NCBI RefSeq assembly: GCF_900239935.1
Contig: NZ_LT965928.1
Span: forward strand, 1,865,254 to 1,929,253
Length of the DNA: 64,000 nucleotides
From: Pseudoalteromonas carrageenovora IAM 12662
Lineage (GTDB): Bacteria > Pseudomonadota > Gammaproteobacteria > Enterobacterales > Alteromonadaceae
Reading direction: 5' to 3'
Within the stretch, counting starts at the first letter, position 1. Each line of letters starts with the position of its first letter. A program made the position numbers and the translations under genes. The notes under the pieces were generated by a model. The model worked only from the letters and a program-made list of their open reading frames with translations, made no database searches and was not told where the DNA came from. This document shows, piece by piece, positions 1 through 8,164 of the stretch.

Positions 1-2
1 AT

Positions 3-593
3 TTAAGCTACTTAGCGCTTATAAAAAGTAGTTTAAATTTATTTAAACAATACAAGCAACTGCGTATGTTTACGTTTTCAGGCGCATTTTGGTTTGCATC
101 GTTCAATGTGCTTTGGGCAACGCTTGCAATCTATGTAAACAATGAGCCATTTAATTACAGTGCTCAACAAGCAGGATTATTTGGTGTTATAGCCCTTGCA
201 GGTGTTATTGGCGCAAAATTAGCGGGTAACTTTGTAAGTAAGCTTGGTTCTAAAAACGTTATTGCCATATCGCTTAGCTTAATTGCAATAGGTTTTTTAA
301 TTACCGGACTATTTGGTAGCAGTTTAGTGGCGTTAATAGTTGGCATTATACTCATAGACTTTGGGGTATTTTGCGCTCAGGTATCAAACCAAGTACGGGT
401 ATTTAGTATAGATCCAAGTGCACAAAGCCGAATAAACGGCATTTATATGCTCGGTTATTACATTGGTGGTGCTGTTGGGTCTGCTGCAGGTGTAAAAGCA
501 TTTGATTTATACAAATGGGATGGCGTAATTGGCATAAGTATTACTTTTATAGTTATTAGCGGAGTTTTTAATGCCCTTGCTAAAAAAGCTTAA
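3..593 (+). CDS. MFS transporter, C-terminal part (5' end outside window)
   Basis: The reading frame is open from the first complete codon at position 3, with no stop before the ATG at 66, so this is the 3' part of a longer gene cut by the window edge. About 196 residues are visible. They start in a charged cytoplasmic loop (KQYKQLRMF) and continue with about six hydrophobic helices and glycine-rich helix motifs, matching the second six-helix half of a major facilitator transporter. The protein would be an inner-membrane efflux or uptake carrier; its substrate cannot be read from the sequence. A second MFS gene starts 23 bp downstream, so both are probably co-transcribed. The ATG at 66 is not a convincing independent start. 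Confidence 0.85.
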   Translation, partial: LSYLALIKSSLNLFKQYKQLRMFTFSGAFWFASFNVLWATLAIYVNNEPFNYSAQQAGLFGVIALAGVIGAKLAGNFVSKLGSKNVIAISLSLIAIGFLITGLFGSSLVALIVGIILIDFGVFCAQVSNQVRVFSIDPSAQSRINGIYMLGYYIGGAVGSAAGVKAFDLYKWDGVIGISITFIVISGVFNALAKKA

Positions 594-616
594 TTTTTAC
601 ATTAATTGGAGAAACG

Positions 617-1774
617 ATGAATTCACTCAAAGCGGCCGGTAGCTTTACGTTATTATGTATTGCCAGCTTAACCATAATGGTTGGCACTCTTTTAGCGCCA
701 GGCTTAGTTAGTATTTCAAACGGTTTAGGTATAACTAATAACTCTGTACTTTTAATTACATTACCTTCTTTAGGTGCTGTTGTATTTGCGCCAATTGCCG
801 GGCGGTTAATAGATAAATATGGCGCGTATAAACTTTTAATAATTGGATTATTTTTATATGGCTTTGTAGGGGCTAGCTGCTATTTTTTATATGGTCCAAC
901 ACTTGTATTTATTAACCGATTTATTCTTGGTGGTGTAACGGCCATAGTGATGGCTGGCTGTACTGTATTAATTTCTACTTGGTACAAAGGTGAAGCTCGC
1001 TTAGGCATGATAGCTAAACAAGGCATGGCAATAGAACTTGGCGGAGTAATATTTTTATTTTTAGGTGGTTATTTAGCTTCACAGTTTTGGGGTTTACCGC
1101 TAGCGCTTTATTTAATTGCCTGGGTATTTTTAGCCATGCTTTTGTTTTTTGTTCCAAGCAAACATAAAGCAAGCAACCAAGTTGAAGAACACATAACTGA
1201 TAATACAAAAGCCGTTATTGGCGCCTTTTCATTAAAAGGGGTTTATATAGTTTCTACCCTCGCGATGACTATATTTTTTACCTCCACCGTTTTATTACCT
1301 ATTACTATGAGTGCACTTGACTATAACGAATCTCAAATAGGTGAATTACTCGCATTTATATCGTTAGTAGCTGTATTTACAGCGGGCGTAATGCCAAAAG
1401 CAACTAAGCTAATTGGTGAAACAAACGTACTGGCACTGGCGTTTTTAGGTTTTGGATTATCGTATGTATGTTTTACCCAACCAAGTACCCTAGTTTTAAT
1501 TTTAGGTGCAATATTAATAGGTATAGGTTTTGGCTTTAGTATCCCGCTTTTAAACCACATGACGGTAGAACTCAGCGCAGAAAACGTACGTGGTCGTAAC
1601 TTATCGTACTTTACTATGGCGGTATTCTCTGGGCAGTTTTTTACCTCGTTTATGGAATATATACCTGGGGGAATTCATGACGTATTTATTATTTGCTCCA
1701 TTTTAAGTGCTGTTGTTGCTGTTACCTTATTTGTTAAAAATAAAAAGCAAGCAGCTGAGCAGAACCTTAGTTAA
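617..1774 (+). CDS. MFS transporter
   Basis: A 385-residue protein with about twelve hydrophobic segments and the MFS loop 2-3 signature (GRLIDKYGAYK, near residue 61), so a complete major facilitator carrier of the inner membrane. A clear ribosome binding site (GGAGAA) precedes the ATG. It follows another MFS gene by 23 bp in the same direction, suggesting an operon of two carriers. The C-terminus is short and lysine-rich, as expected for a cytoplasmic tail. The substrate is unknown; no neighbouring enzyme suggests one. Confidence 0.88.
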   Translation: MNSLKAAGSFTLLCIASLTIMVGTLLAPGLVSISNGLGITNNSVLLITLPSLGAVVFAPIAGRLIDKYGAYKLLIIGLFLYGFVGASCYFLYGPTLVFINRFILGGVTAIVMAGCTVLISTWYKGEARLGMIAKQGMAIELGGVIFLFLGGYLASQFWGLPLALYLIAWVFLAMLLFFVPSKHKASNQVEEHITDNTKAVIGAFSLKGVYIVSTLAMTIFFTSTVLLPITMSALDYNESQIGELLAFISLVAVFTAGVMPKATKLIGETNVLALAFLGFGLSYVCFTQPSTLVLILGAILIGIGFGFSIPLLNHMTVELSAENVRGRNLSYFTMAVFSGQFFTSFMEYIPGGIHDVFIICSILSAVVAVTLFVKNKKQAAEQNLS

Positions 1775-2168
1775 GGCTAGTTAAAGCTAAACCCATGAGA
1801 GCTGAACGGTAACCCCGCAGCTCTCTGATTTTCTACTTAAAAATATAACCCTATTGCATAGATAGATACTAAACCAAACTTAGTATGATGTGTTCTTGCA
1901 ATAATCCACCAGCGGTTACTTTTAAATAAGCCTAACTTTGCTTAACTTCATTTTGTTTATTCAAAATAAGGTCTCTAACAGTAATCATGTTTAAGCGTTA
2001 AGCAATTAGGTTTAACATAATAACCAATAAAGCCATTACTGTATATAAGTACAGCGGTGGCTTTTTGAAACTCAATACGCCTTACCCTTAAAAATAAAGA
2101 GTAAAACTACTTAAATAACAGACAATTAGATGAATAGTAAACGAGTGCATGTTAGCTTAATAATATAG
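1775..2168. other. Intergenic region with two possible terminator hairpins
   Basis: No coding frame is supported here. Two hairpins are visible: a 7-bp perfect stem (GAGAGCT/AGCTCTC, 1797-1825) just after the MFS gene, and a longer imperfect stem at 2029-2065 with a T-run. The rest is low-complexity AT-rich sequence in which I see nothing specific. Confidence 0.5.
2029..2066 (+). terminator. Probable rho-independent terminator
   Basis: AAGCCA...CTGTA pairs with TACAG...TGGCTT through a 14-bp stem with two G-T wobbles and one mismatch, followed by five T residues. It lies 255 bp downstream of the MFS gene, so it may serve that transcript or an unseen short RNA. Confidence 0.45.
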
Positions 2169-2210
2169 TAAATAGCATTAACTGTATAAATATACAGTTA
2201 ATGCTATTTA
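2169..2210. terminator. Perfect 18-bp inverted repeat at esterase 3' end
   Basis: Left arm 2169-2186 and right arm 2193-2210 are exact reverse complements around a 6-nt centre that is itself nearly symmetric. It overlaps the stop codon of the minus-strand esterase and probably ends that transcript, and could stop transcription from either side. Confidence 0.6.
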
Positions 2211-3094
2211 GTTAAGCTTTGTACAAACTCTTTATAATCAACAAGAGCTTTAGCCACACTTTGCTTAGGGTTGTCATTATGTTCTGCGTTTGGGTTAACT
2301 GTGCTATGCCACATTAAATTAACGTTAGGATTTGCGTTAAGCGTTGCTTCTAAATTTTGGAAAGCCTCCAACATTAGCGGATGCTCTGCCCCGCCAACCG
2401 TTAAATATAAAAATGTAGGCGCTTTAATTTTTGGGTTATTTGTTTTTAAAAAGTCACTAAAGCGTTTAACAACACTCATATCGTCGTACCAAGCTGCAGG
2501 GCTAAATGCGAAATACCCATTAAATAGCTCAGGTTTAGTATGCAGTGTATAAAGTACAAAGCTTCCCCCTGCCGAAAATCCACTTAATATACGCTGATCA
2601 TTCAATTTATAATGGGTTTGCAAATAAGGGAGTAATTCGGCTTCTATAAACTTTAAAAACTTATGAGCCTCTCCATTAGGTTCTAAAAGCGTTTGAAACT
2701 CGGGGCGAGGCTCAGTATTTACCTCTTGGCGAGCATAAGGCGGCACTAAGTCACGGTTACGTGTAGTTTTCCAAAACTTATTAGGGATAGATACTAATAT
2801 AGCACCATCCCATTCACCGGCTTTTCTTTGCGCGGTTAAAGTTCGATCCCAATTATCTAAATTAAAATTACCGTCTGTTTTAATAATTAATGGGTAAGCT
2901 TTACTCTTATCGTAATTGGCAGGCAACCTAATAAATACCTTACGCGATTCGTTAAGCACTTTAGACTCAATGGTTATGTCAGTAAACGCCGATACATAAT
3001 GGTTATAATATCTAATAGCCGTTACAGCCAAAGCTACCATCACAATGGCCAAACACACATTTACTAAATGGTACTTTGATATTTTTATTGCCAT
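2204..3094 (-). CDS. Alpha/beta hydrolase, putative esterase (esterase D/Fes-like)
   Basis: The protein has an N-terminal membrane anchor or uncleaved signal (about residues 10-28 from the chosen ATG) followed by an alpha/beta hydrolase domain of the putative esterase family (PF00756). The nucleophile elbow is G-F-S-A-G-G, and a late His (AEHNDNP) is a candidate for the catalytic triad. Family members hydrolyse carboxyl esters, including siderophore or S-formylglutathione esters; the exact substrate is unclear. I chose the ATG at 3094 because AGAGGA stands 8 bp before it; the longer frame from 3133 would overlap the upstream MarC gene. It is probably co-transcribed with that gene and exported to or anchored at the periplasmic side of the inner membrane. 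Confidence 0.8.
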   Translation of the reverse strand: MAIKISKYHLVNVCLAIVMVALAVTAIRYYNHYVSAFTDITIESKVLNESRKVFIRLPANYDKSKAYPLIIKTDGNFNLDNWDRTLTAQRKAGEWDGAILVSIPNKFWKTTRNRDLVPPYARQEVNTEPRPEFQTLLEPNGEAHKFLKFIEAELLPYLQTHYKLNDQRILSGFSAGGSFVLYTLHTKPELFNGYFAFSPAAWYDDMSVVKRFSDFLKTNNPKIKAPTFLYLTVGGAEHPLMLEAFQNLEATLNANPNVNLMWHSTVNPNAEHNDNPKQSVAKALVDYKEFVQSLTK

Positions 3095-3114
3095 TAGCGA
3101 ATCCTCTTTTGCAT

Positions 3115-3726
3115 TTAATCTATTTTTACCCATTGCTCTATTTCAAGCGCCGTCATAATTAGTTCTACCGAAAAAGCCGCTAAAATCATGCCCATTACGC
3201 GAGTTAAAATAGATGCGCCGCCCGTACCAATTAGTTTAATAATTTTACCCGAAAGTAATAACAGTATTAATGTGACTCCTAATACACCAAGCGTAACAAG
3301 CGCAGTGCCGATTTGAGTGGTAATGGGGTGTATATGGTTATCTGTAAGGAGTATTACAGCCAAAATAGCGCCTGGCGTAGCCGTTGCAGGTATAGCCAGT
3401 GGAAAAACAGCTATATCGTGCCCTGGATCTTGCTTTGCTTTATTAGAGTCGCTGCCAAAAATCATTTGCAGGCCAAACAAAAACAATATAATTCCGCCCC
3501 CTAACTGAAACGAAACCAACCTAATACCCATCGCATTAAGTATTAGCTGCCCTATTAATATAGATCCCAGTAAAACAGCCCCGGCATAGAGCACCGTTTT
3601 AAATGCAGTTTTACGACGTTGTTGATCATTTAAATGAGAAGTAAGCGCCGCAAATAGTGCCATGGTGCCTATTGGGTCTATCGTAGCCCAAATAACGAGG
3701 GCATCTTGAGATAGTTTTTCTAGCAT
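3115..3726 (-). CDS. MarC family integral membrane protein
   Basis: A 203-residue protein with six hydrophobic helices in two triplets and the family's IDPIGT motif near the N-terminus and PLAIPATATPG motif in the middle. These are hallmarks of the MarC/NAAT family of inner-membrane proteins, whose transport role is poorly defined. Length fits the family (about 200-220). It lies just upstream of the esterase gene on the same strand with a 20-bp gap to that gene's preferred start. Confidence 0.9.
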   Translation of the reverse strand: MLEKLSQDALVIWATIDPIGTMALFAALTSHLNDQQRRKTAFKTVLYAGAVLLGSILIGQLILNAMGIRLVSFQLGGGIILFLFGLQMIFGSDSNKAKQDPGHDIAVFPLAIPATATPGAILAVILLTDNHIHPITTQIGTALVTLGVLGVTLILLLLSGKIIKLIGTGGASILTRVMGMILAAFSVELIMTALEIEQWVKID

Positions 3727-3863
3727 ATAAAATCCTTGTTAAGCGAACACGTTTTAAAAACTCGGGTAACAAATTCATTTGCTTACACTTCACTATAAGT
3801 CAAAGAGGTTAAATTTTATATTTTATTTGTTCCTGTAATGATAAGTTTTTTAACGAGTATTCA

Positions 3864-4346
3864 CTATAACTGCTTATGCCATATAGAATGCTCGCGCAAA
3901 CTAAACCCCAATTTTAAAAGTAAATTATGAGAACGCGCATTATGCGCGCTTACCTCAGCGCTTAAATGTTTAAGGCCAATATGCTGTTTAAGTGTTTTTA
4001 TGAAGCCAGTTATTACCTCAAACATAACGCCTTTATCCCAAAAGTTTGGGTGAAGCTCAAAACCAATAAACGCACTACTTTTACACGCCGATAAATTGTA
4101 AAGCCCACAGGTCCCCATTAACTCGCCGGTAATATTATGTTCAATTGCGACTCTAATCACTTCGCCTTCGTAATAGGCGGTAATATCATCTTGAATTAGT
4201 TGTTTAATTTGGCTTTTACTCAGCGGCGTATTGTAATCGTTAAACTCGCTCACTTGCGGGTGATTCAAAATAGTAAATAATTGCGGGGCATGTTTGTGGG
4301 TAATTAAACGCAAAGTAACGCGTTCGAGCTCAATTGTTTTAAACAT
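3864..4346 (-). CDS. GNAT family N-acetyltransferase (RimJ/RimL-like)
   Basis: About 160 residues beginning ELERVTLRLIT, the usual first strand of RimL-type GNAT acetyltransferases, followed by a G-T-C-G-L-Y strand and the acyl-CoA binding and terminal region N-A-R-S-H-N-L-L-L-K-L-G-F. Such enzymes transfer acetyl from acetyl-CoA to an amine of a protein or small molecule; the acceptor is not predictable. I prefer the ATG at 4346; a TTG at 4382 would add 12 residues. Neither has a strong ribosome binding site. Monocistronic. Confidence 0.82.
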   Translation of the reverse strand: MFKTIELERVTLRLITHKHAPQLFTILNHPQVSEFNDYNTPLSKSQIKQLIQDDITAYYEGEVIRVAIEHNITGELMGTCGLYNLSACKSSAFIGFELHPNFWDKGVMFEVITGFIKTLKQHIGLKHLSAEVSAHNARSHNLLLKLGFSLREHSIWHKQL

Positions 4347-4450
4347 TTTATTTAGTGAATTAAAATAGCGCTTTATGGGCAAGCATTATTAACTTACCAT
4401 ACCCTATTAACAAGCATTATATTTAAAGTAATAACAGTACAGAGGCTCAA

Positions 4451-4651
4451 ATGAGTGATGATTTTAAAGTAATACAACCTACCACAACTGTGTATTGTCC
4501 TAAGCGCGGCGAGGGCTGGACCCTAACCGGCATTACTAATATAAATGAGTTTACCTCAGTCATGTTTGATGGCACACGTTACACGCTTCCCGCTCGCGAA
4601 ATAGTAGAAGAGCTACTCCCTAACCAGCTAGCTCGAGAACAAAATAGCTAA
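4451..4651 (+). CDS. Small conserved hypothetical protein
   Basis: A 66-residue acidic protein with no signal peptide or membrane segment. AGAGG precedes the ATG at good spacing and a strong terminator follows 10 bp after the stop, so this is a genuine single-gene unit. Beta-strand-like pattern (TVYCP, GWTLTGI, SVMFDGTRYTLPA) suggests a small beta fold. I do not recognise a family or function. Confidence 0.75.
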   Translation: MSDDFKVIQPTTTVYCPKRGEGWTLTGITNINEFTSVMFDGTRYTLPAREIVEELLPNQLAREQNS

Positions 4652-4660
4652 CGCCCCAAT

Positions 4661-4690
4661 AAAAAAGGCTGCAGTTATGCAGCCTTTTTT
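4661..4690. terminator. Bidirectional rho-independent terminator
   Basis: AAAAAAGGCTGCA pairs with TGCAGCCTTTTTT around a 4-nt loop. The A-run and T-run allow it to stop both the plus-strand small gene and the convergent CPXCG gene. Confidence 0.85.
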
Positions 4691-4705
4691 ATAATTTACG
4701 CCAAT

Positions 4706-4900
4706 TTAAAATGTATCGTCTTCACTGTATACATTTACTTTGAGCTCATCGTCGTCTTCAAATACAACAAACGAAATAGGCTTACAGCATACTTGGCAGT
4801 CTTCTATGTATTGCTCATCAATGTCAGCTGCATCAAGTAATACTTCAATGCTTTCGCCGCAATACGGGCAACTTATCGATTTTTCGGTTAACTGGTTCAT
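4706..4900 (-). CDS. CPXCG motif-containing cysteine-rich protein
   Basis: A 64-residue acidic protein with C-P-Y-C-G near residue 11 and a second pair C-Q-V-C-C, giving a four-cysteine zinc ribbon. Length and layout match the cysteine-rich CPXCG family (PF14255), of unknown function, common in gammaproteobacteria. Convergent with the preceding small gene and sharing its terminator. Confidence 0.85.
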   Translation of the reverse strand: MNQLTEKSISCPYCGESIEVLLDAADIDEQYIEDCQVCCKPISFVVFEDDDELKVNVYSEDDTF

Positions 4901-5136
4901 TTAACACCTGCTACTTTTATCTCAATGCTTTCACTTTAATAAACACACTCTAATAATACAACATTGTGCTACAGAGGTTAGCTAATGTACGTATGGCCTT
5001 AATTAAAAACCATTACGTATATTACTTTTTCCGCTATTCACGTTAGCCTACTAAAAATAATGAAATAGGTTTTACAGTTAAAGGGTCTAACTATTAAGAA
5101 TATGTATTTAAACCCACACTAGAGGTAGATTATTAT

Positions 5137-5736
5137 ATGAAAAACTCACTTACGCTTGCATTAACATCTGCCGCAATTTTGTTTAGCACTTTTTCTCATG
5201 CTGCAAAAACCGAAAAAGCAGTGTTAGCCGGTGGTTGTTTTTGGTGTATGGAAAGCGACTTTGAAAAACTCGAAGGCGTAAAAGATGTAATATCTGGTTT
5301 TACAGGCGGTAAGCTTAAAAACCCGACCTACAATGGCAATCATCAAGGTCATTACGAGGCTGTGCAAATTACTTACGATCCGGATGTGGTGAGCTACAAA
5401 GATATACTTGATCACTATTGGGTAAATATTGATCCCTTTGATGCCAAAGGCCAATTTTGTGATAAAGGGCCAAGTTATTTAAGCGCAATTTTTGTAGCTA
5501 ACGAGCAAGAACGAAAAATAGCAGAGCAAACCAAGCAAGCCGTTGTAGACGAGTTCCCTAATCAAACAGTGGTAACGCCAATATTAAGTACCAGCACCTT
5601 TTACCCTATTAAAGGTAAAGAGAGCTTTCATCAAGATTATTATAAAAATAACCCTATTCGTTACAACACATACCGCTGGCGCTGCGGCCGGGATAGTCGC
5701 CTAGAAGATATTTGGGGCGATAGAGCAACTCACTAA
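5137..5736 (+). CDS. msrA: Peptide methionine-S-sulfoxide reductase MsrA, exported
   Basis: Reduces methionine-S-sulfoxide in proteins or free methionine. The active-site motif G-C-F-W-C starts at residue 33, with Cys34 as the predicted nucleophile; a later F-C-D-K-G and C-terminal R-W-R-C-G contain candidate resolving cysteines. The first 22-23 residues form a signal peptide (hydrophobic run ending S-H-A-A), so this copy should repair periplasmic proteins rather than cytosolic ones. An AGAGG site precedes the ATG. Monocistronic, ending in a hairpin terminator shared with the convergent gene. Confidence 0.95.
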   Translation: MKNSLTLALTSAAILFSTFSHAAKTEKAVLAGGCFWCMESDFEKLEGVKDVISGFTGGKLKNPTYNGNHQGHYEAVQITYDPDVVSYKDILDHYWVNIDPFDAKGQFCDKGPSYLSAIFVANEQERKIAEQTKQAVVDEFPNQTVVTPILSTSTFYPIKGKESFHQDYYKNNPIRYNTYRWRCGRDSRLEDIWGDRATH

Positions 5737-5751
5737 CAAGTTAATAATTAT

Positions 5752-5786
5752 AAATTTGATGGGTTAGGTGTTAACTCATCAAATTT
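5752..5786. terminator. Bidirectional hairpin terminator
   Basis: A 15-bp stem with one G-T wobble (AAATTTGATG... / ...CATCAAATTT) and a 5-nt loop lies between msrA and the convergent gene, whose stop it touches. Confidence 0.65.
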
Positions 5787-6099
5787 AATCGTTATTTTTA
5801 ATCTCTTCTTTAAAATTATCATGATCTGAGAGTATGTGTTGTTTAGGTATAAAAACCATCACTGTTACAGCAATAGCTAACACTATTACAAACCTCAGGA
5901 TTGATATAGTGACAAAGGGCTCTAACAAATTCACTAAAAATAACAGTGGAATTACAGCAATAATACCAATTAGTTTATGCCTTTGGGTAAACTCATGCAG
6001 TGCCCCGCATTCAGTACACCTATACTTTGTAGACATACGGGCAACAACAAACCAAGCTAGAGATATACTCTCTTGGCAATTCAGACATTTTGGCAACAT
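5785..6099 (-). CDS. Zinc-ribbon membrane protein, hypothetical
   Basis: From the ATG at 6099 the protein has 104 residues: an N-terminal zinc ribbon with two Cys pairs (C-L-N-C and C-T-E-C) and then two hydrophobic helices and a charged tail. It resembles small zinc-ribbon inner-membrane proteins of unknown function. A longer frame from 6189 exists but its first 30 residues look non-coding, and the zinc ribbon starts directly at M-L-P-K-C. No operon partner. Confidence 0.7.
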   Translation of the reverse strand: MLPKCLNCQESISLAWFVVARMSTKYRCTECGALHEFTQRHKLIGIIAVIPLLFLVNLLEPFVTISILRFVIVLAIAVTVMVFIPKQHILSDHDNFKEEIKNND

Positions 6100-6295
6100 A
6101 GAAAATCCATTTAAAACTTTTAACGTACAAGTAACCGCTAACCATAAATTAAACTCTAGATTATACAATTCGCCCCCAATTATAAACATTATTTTGATAC
6201 TGTTTCCTAAAACAGCTTATTTATCTAAGTTTATAAATATAATAAATTGCACTCCTTAATTGATAAACCTAATTCAACAACTGGAGTTACACATT

Positions 6296-7210
6296 ATGTC
6301 TGCCACCCAATTACAACTTGCTCGTGCTCTAGCGTTACCTTCAAGAGAGGCCATGTTAAACCGTGAGCACTCTGTACAGCATTTCTGGTACAACAACGAC
6401 CAACTACTTACACAAGCCTGGAAAGAGTGGGAAGAAACCGAAGTAGATACAACCACCTTTACCCTTGACGATTCGTTACTAGATAAAAACTTACGTGAAG
6501 CCGTTAATGCTGCATGGCAAGATCCATCAAAAGAGCATTTAGTAAAATCACTACTAGAAGAAGTTGCTCCTGATGTGTTTCAGTTCCAATTTTTTGACCC
6601 TGAGCGCCTAGCCATTTTACGTGGCTACCTTGAACAAGTATGGAACTCTAACATTCCTATGCGTCCACCGTACGGTATTGTATTAAACCGCCGTGGTGCC
6701 ATGCTCGACAAACGATCTGAGGGCTATTTAGCAGCGCCAAGTTTTCAAGCATTTTATAACGAAATGCTAAACACTTATATGCGCCCTATTTCGCGCTTAT
6801 TGTTTCCTGAAATAATTGGCTACGATACGCAAACATTTGGATTTTCTATTTACTACGATCCAAATACAGATGCATCGATTCGCCCACATACCGATGCATC
6901 AGCGGTAACGTTAAATATTAATTTAAATTTACCGGGTGAGGAATTTACAGGTTCTGAGCTTGATTTTTACGACCAAGTAAATGGTAACGTTGTACAACTT
7001 GGCTTTAAACCAGGCACCGCAATGATACACCGAGGCAATGTACCTCACGCAGCAAAACCTATTACCAGTGGCGATAGAACAAACTTTGTATTATGGCTGT
7101 TTGGTGATCGCGGCCGTTTACCAGCGCAAGGCGCACAACGCCCTGGGGTAGAGGCTAAAGAGCGTTGGAGTACACCGGTTACAACACCTGATGGTTACGC
7201 GCCATTTTAA
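6296..7210 (+). CDS. 2-oxoglutarate/Fe(II)-dependent oxygenase family protein
   Basis: A 304-residue soluble protein. In the C-terminal half the H-T-D motif (RPHTDAS), a distal His in HRGNVPHAA and an Arg in the following strand (GDRTNFVLW) form the usual 2-His-1-Asp iron site and 2-oxoglutarate contact of prolyl-hydroxylase-like dioxygenases. The N-terminal half is helical and not recognised. The substrate is unknown; family relatives hydroxylate proteins or small molecules. I chose the ATG at 6296 because GGAG stands 9 bp upstream; the longer frame starts with a TTG at 6260. Monocistronic. Confidence 0.82.
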   Translation: MSATQLQLARALALPSREAMLNREHSVQHFWYNNDQLLTQAWKEWEETEVDTTTFTLDDSLLDKNLREAVNAAWQDPSKEHLVKSLLEEVAPDVFQFQFFDPERLAILRGYLEQVWNSNIPMRPPYGIVLNRRGAMLDKRSEGYLAAPSFQAFYNEMLNTYMRPISRLLFPEIIGYDTQTFGFSIYYDPNTDASIRPHTDASAVTLNINLNLPGEEFTGSELDFYDQVNGNVVQLGFKPGTAMIHRGNVPHAAKPITSGDRTNFVLWLFGDRGRLPAQGAQRPGVEAKERWSTPVTTPDGYAPF

Positions 7211-7237
7211 TATTGTTTAAAAAAACAGATAACTATC

Positions 7238-7279
7238 AGCCCATTAAAGCTAACTAATAGTTAGTTTAATGGGCTTTTT
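7238..7279 (+). terminator. Rho-independent terminator
   Basis: AGCCCATTAAA...CTAACTA pairs with TAGTTAG...TTAATGGGCT in a long stem with a T-run, 28 bp after the oxygenase stop. Confidence 0.85.
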
Positions 7280-7343
7280 ACTTGTTGCATAACGAGTTAG
7301 TTACTATCTTTTTAATATTAATAATTAATTTATTGCAGAAAAA

Positions 7344-8087
7344 ATGACGTTAAACACCATTATAATAGCCACATTACTAATGTCGCCTTTTGTTAGTGCC
7401 ACCACCACACAACAAAAGCTCGTTGTAGGCTTTGGTGAAAAACTCCCCCCTTTTGTATTTCCTCAGTCAAATAGTGGCTTAACAGTAGATATTATTACAG
7501 CGGCTTTAACACCACTGGGCTACAAAATTGAGGCACTTTATTACCCGTATACAAGGCGTGCTAAAGACTACAAAAAAGATAAAATTGATGTAGTAGCAGA
7601 TATCAATTTAAATACTGCCAACGGAAACCTCCTAAAAGGCTATTTATCAAGCGAGTCTTATGTTTACGAAAATGTAGCTGTCGCTTTAAGTAAAAATAAC
7701 TTTAACCTTAGTAAAATAGCCGATTTAAAAAATTATAGTTTATTGTCTTGGCCAAGTGCAGCCATTCACCTAGGAGATGAGTATGCAAATATGGTTAAAG
7801 CTAACCCGCGTTATAACGAAATCCACGACCAATCGCTTCAAGTTAAGTTTTTGTACTTAAATAAGGTTGATGTAATACAAATGGATAAACAAAGCTTTAA
7901 CTACTTTCGCGCAAATATAAAAGATATTGATACAACACAAAAAATTGATAGGTTTGCTTTGTTTGGTAAAAGTCCTAATGGGTATTTATTTAAGTCCAAA
8001 AAAGTGCGCGATGACTTTAATGTACAACTTAAAAAGCTCAAAGAATCCGGCGAGTACAAACAAATATTTGATAAATACCTAGAATAA
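7344..8087 (+). CDS. Periplasmic substrate-binding protein, family 3-like
   Basis: A 247-residue protein with a signal peptide (cleavage near S-A-T-T, residue 19) and the two-lobe pattern of family 3 solute-binding proteins: VVGFGEKLPPFVF at the start, a G-L-T-V-D-I-I segment and ending with the typical ESGEYKQIFDKYL helix. Such proteins bind amino acids or other small solutes; orphan copies in Alteromonadales often act as sensors or of unknown role. No ABC permease or ATPase lies nearby, so the partner is unknown. Own terminator downstream. Confidence 0.85.
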   Translation: MTLNTIIIATLLMSPFVSATTTQQKLVVGFGEKLPPFVFPQSNSGLTVDIITAALTPLGYKIEALYYPYTRRAKDYKKDKIDVVADINLNTANGNLLKGYLSSESYVYENVAVALSKNNFNLSKIADLKNYSLLSWPSAAIHLGDEYANMVKANPRYNEIHDQSLQVKFLYLNKVDVIQMDKQSFNYFRANIKDIDTTQKIDRFALFGKSPNGYLFKSKKVRDDFNVQLKKLKESGEYKQIFDKYLE

Positions 8088-8102
8088 TTAATTCAAATAA
8101 AC

Positions 8103-8133
8103 AAAAGGCTACCTAATTAAAGCAGCCTTTTTT
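8103..8133 (+). terminator. Rho-independent terminator
   Basis: AAAAGGCT and AGCCTTTTTT form a stem with a short loop after the solute-binding protein gene and before the convergent TonB receptor gene; it can act in both directions. Confidence 0.75.
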
Positions 8134-8164
8134 AGTTTTGAATTTATAGTTTAAAATTAAAAGT

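Noticed and set aside
66..593. Complete small transporter starting at the ATG at 66
   Set aside because: The frame is open upstream to the window edge and reads as a loop of an MFS protein, so the gene is truncated rather than short.
5834..6259. 141-aa plus-strand open frame
   Set aside because: Antisense to the zinc-ribbon protein, which has a coherent Cys-x2-Cys pattern; the plus frame has no recognisable fold or ribosome site.
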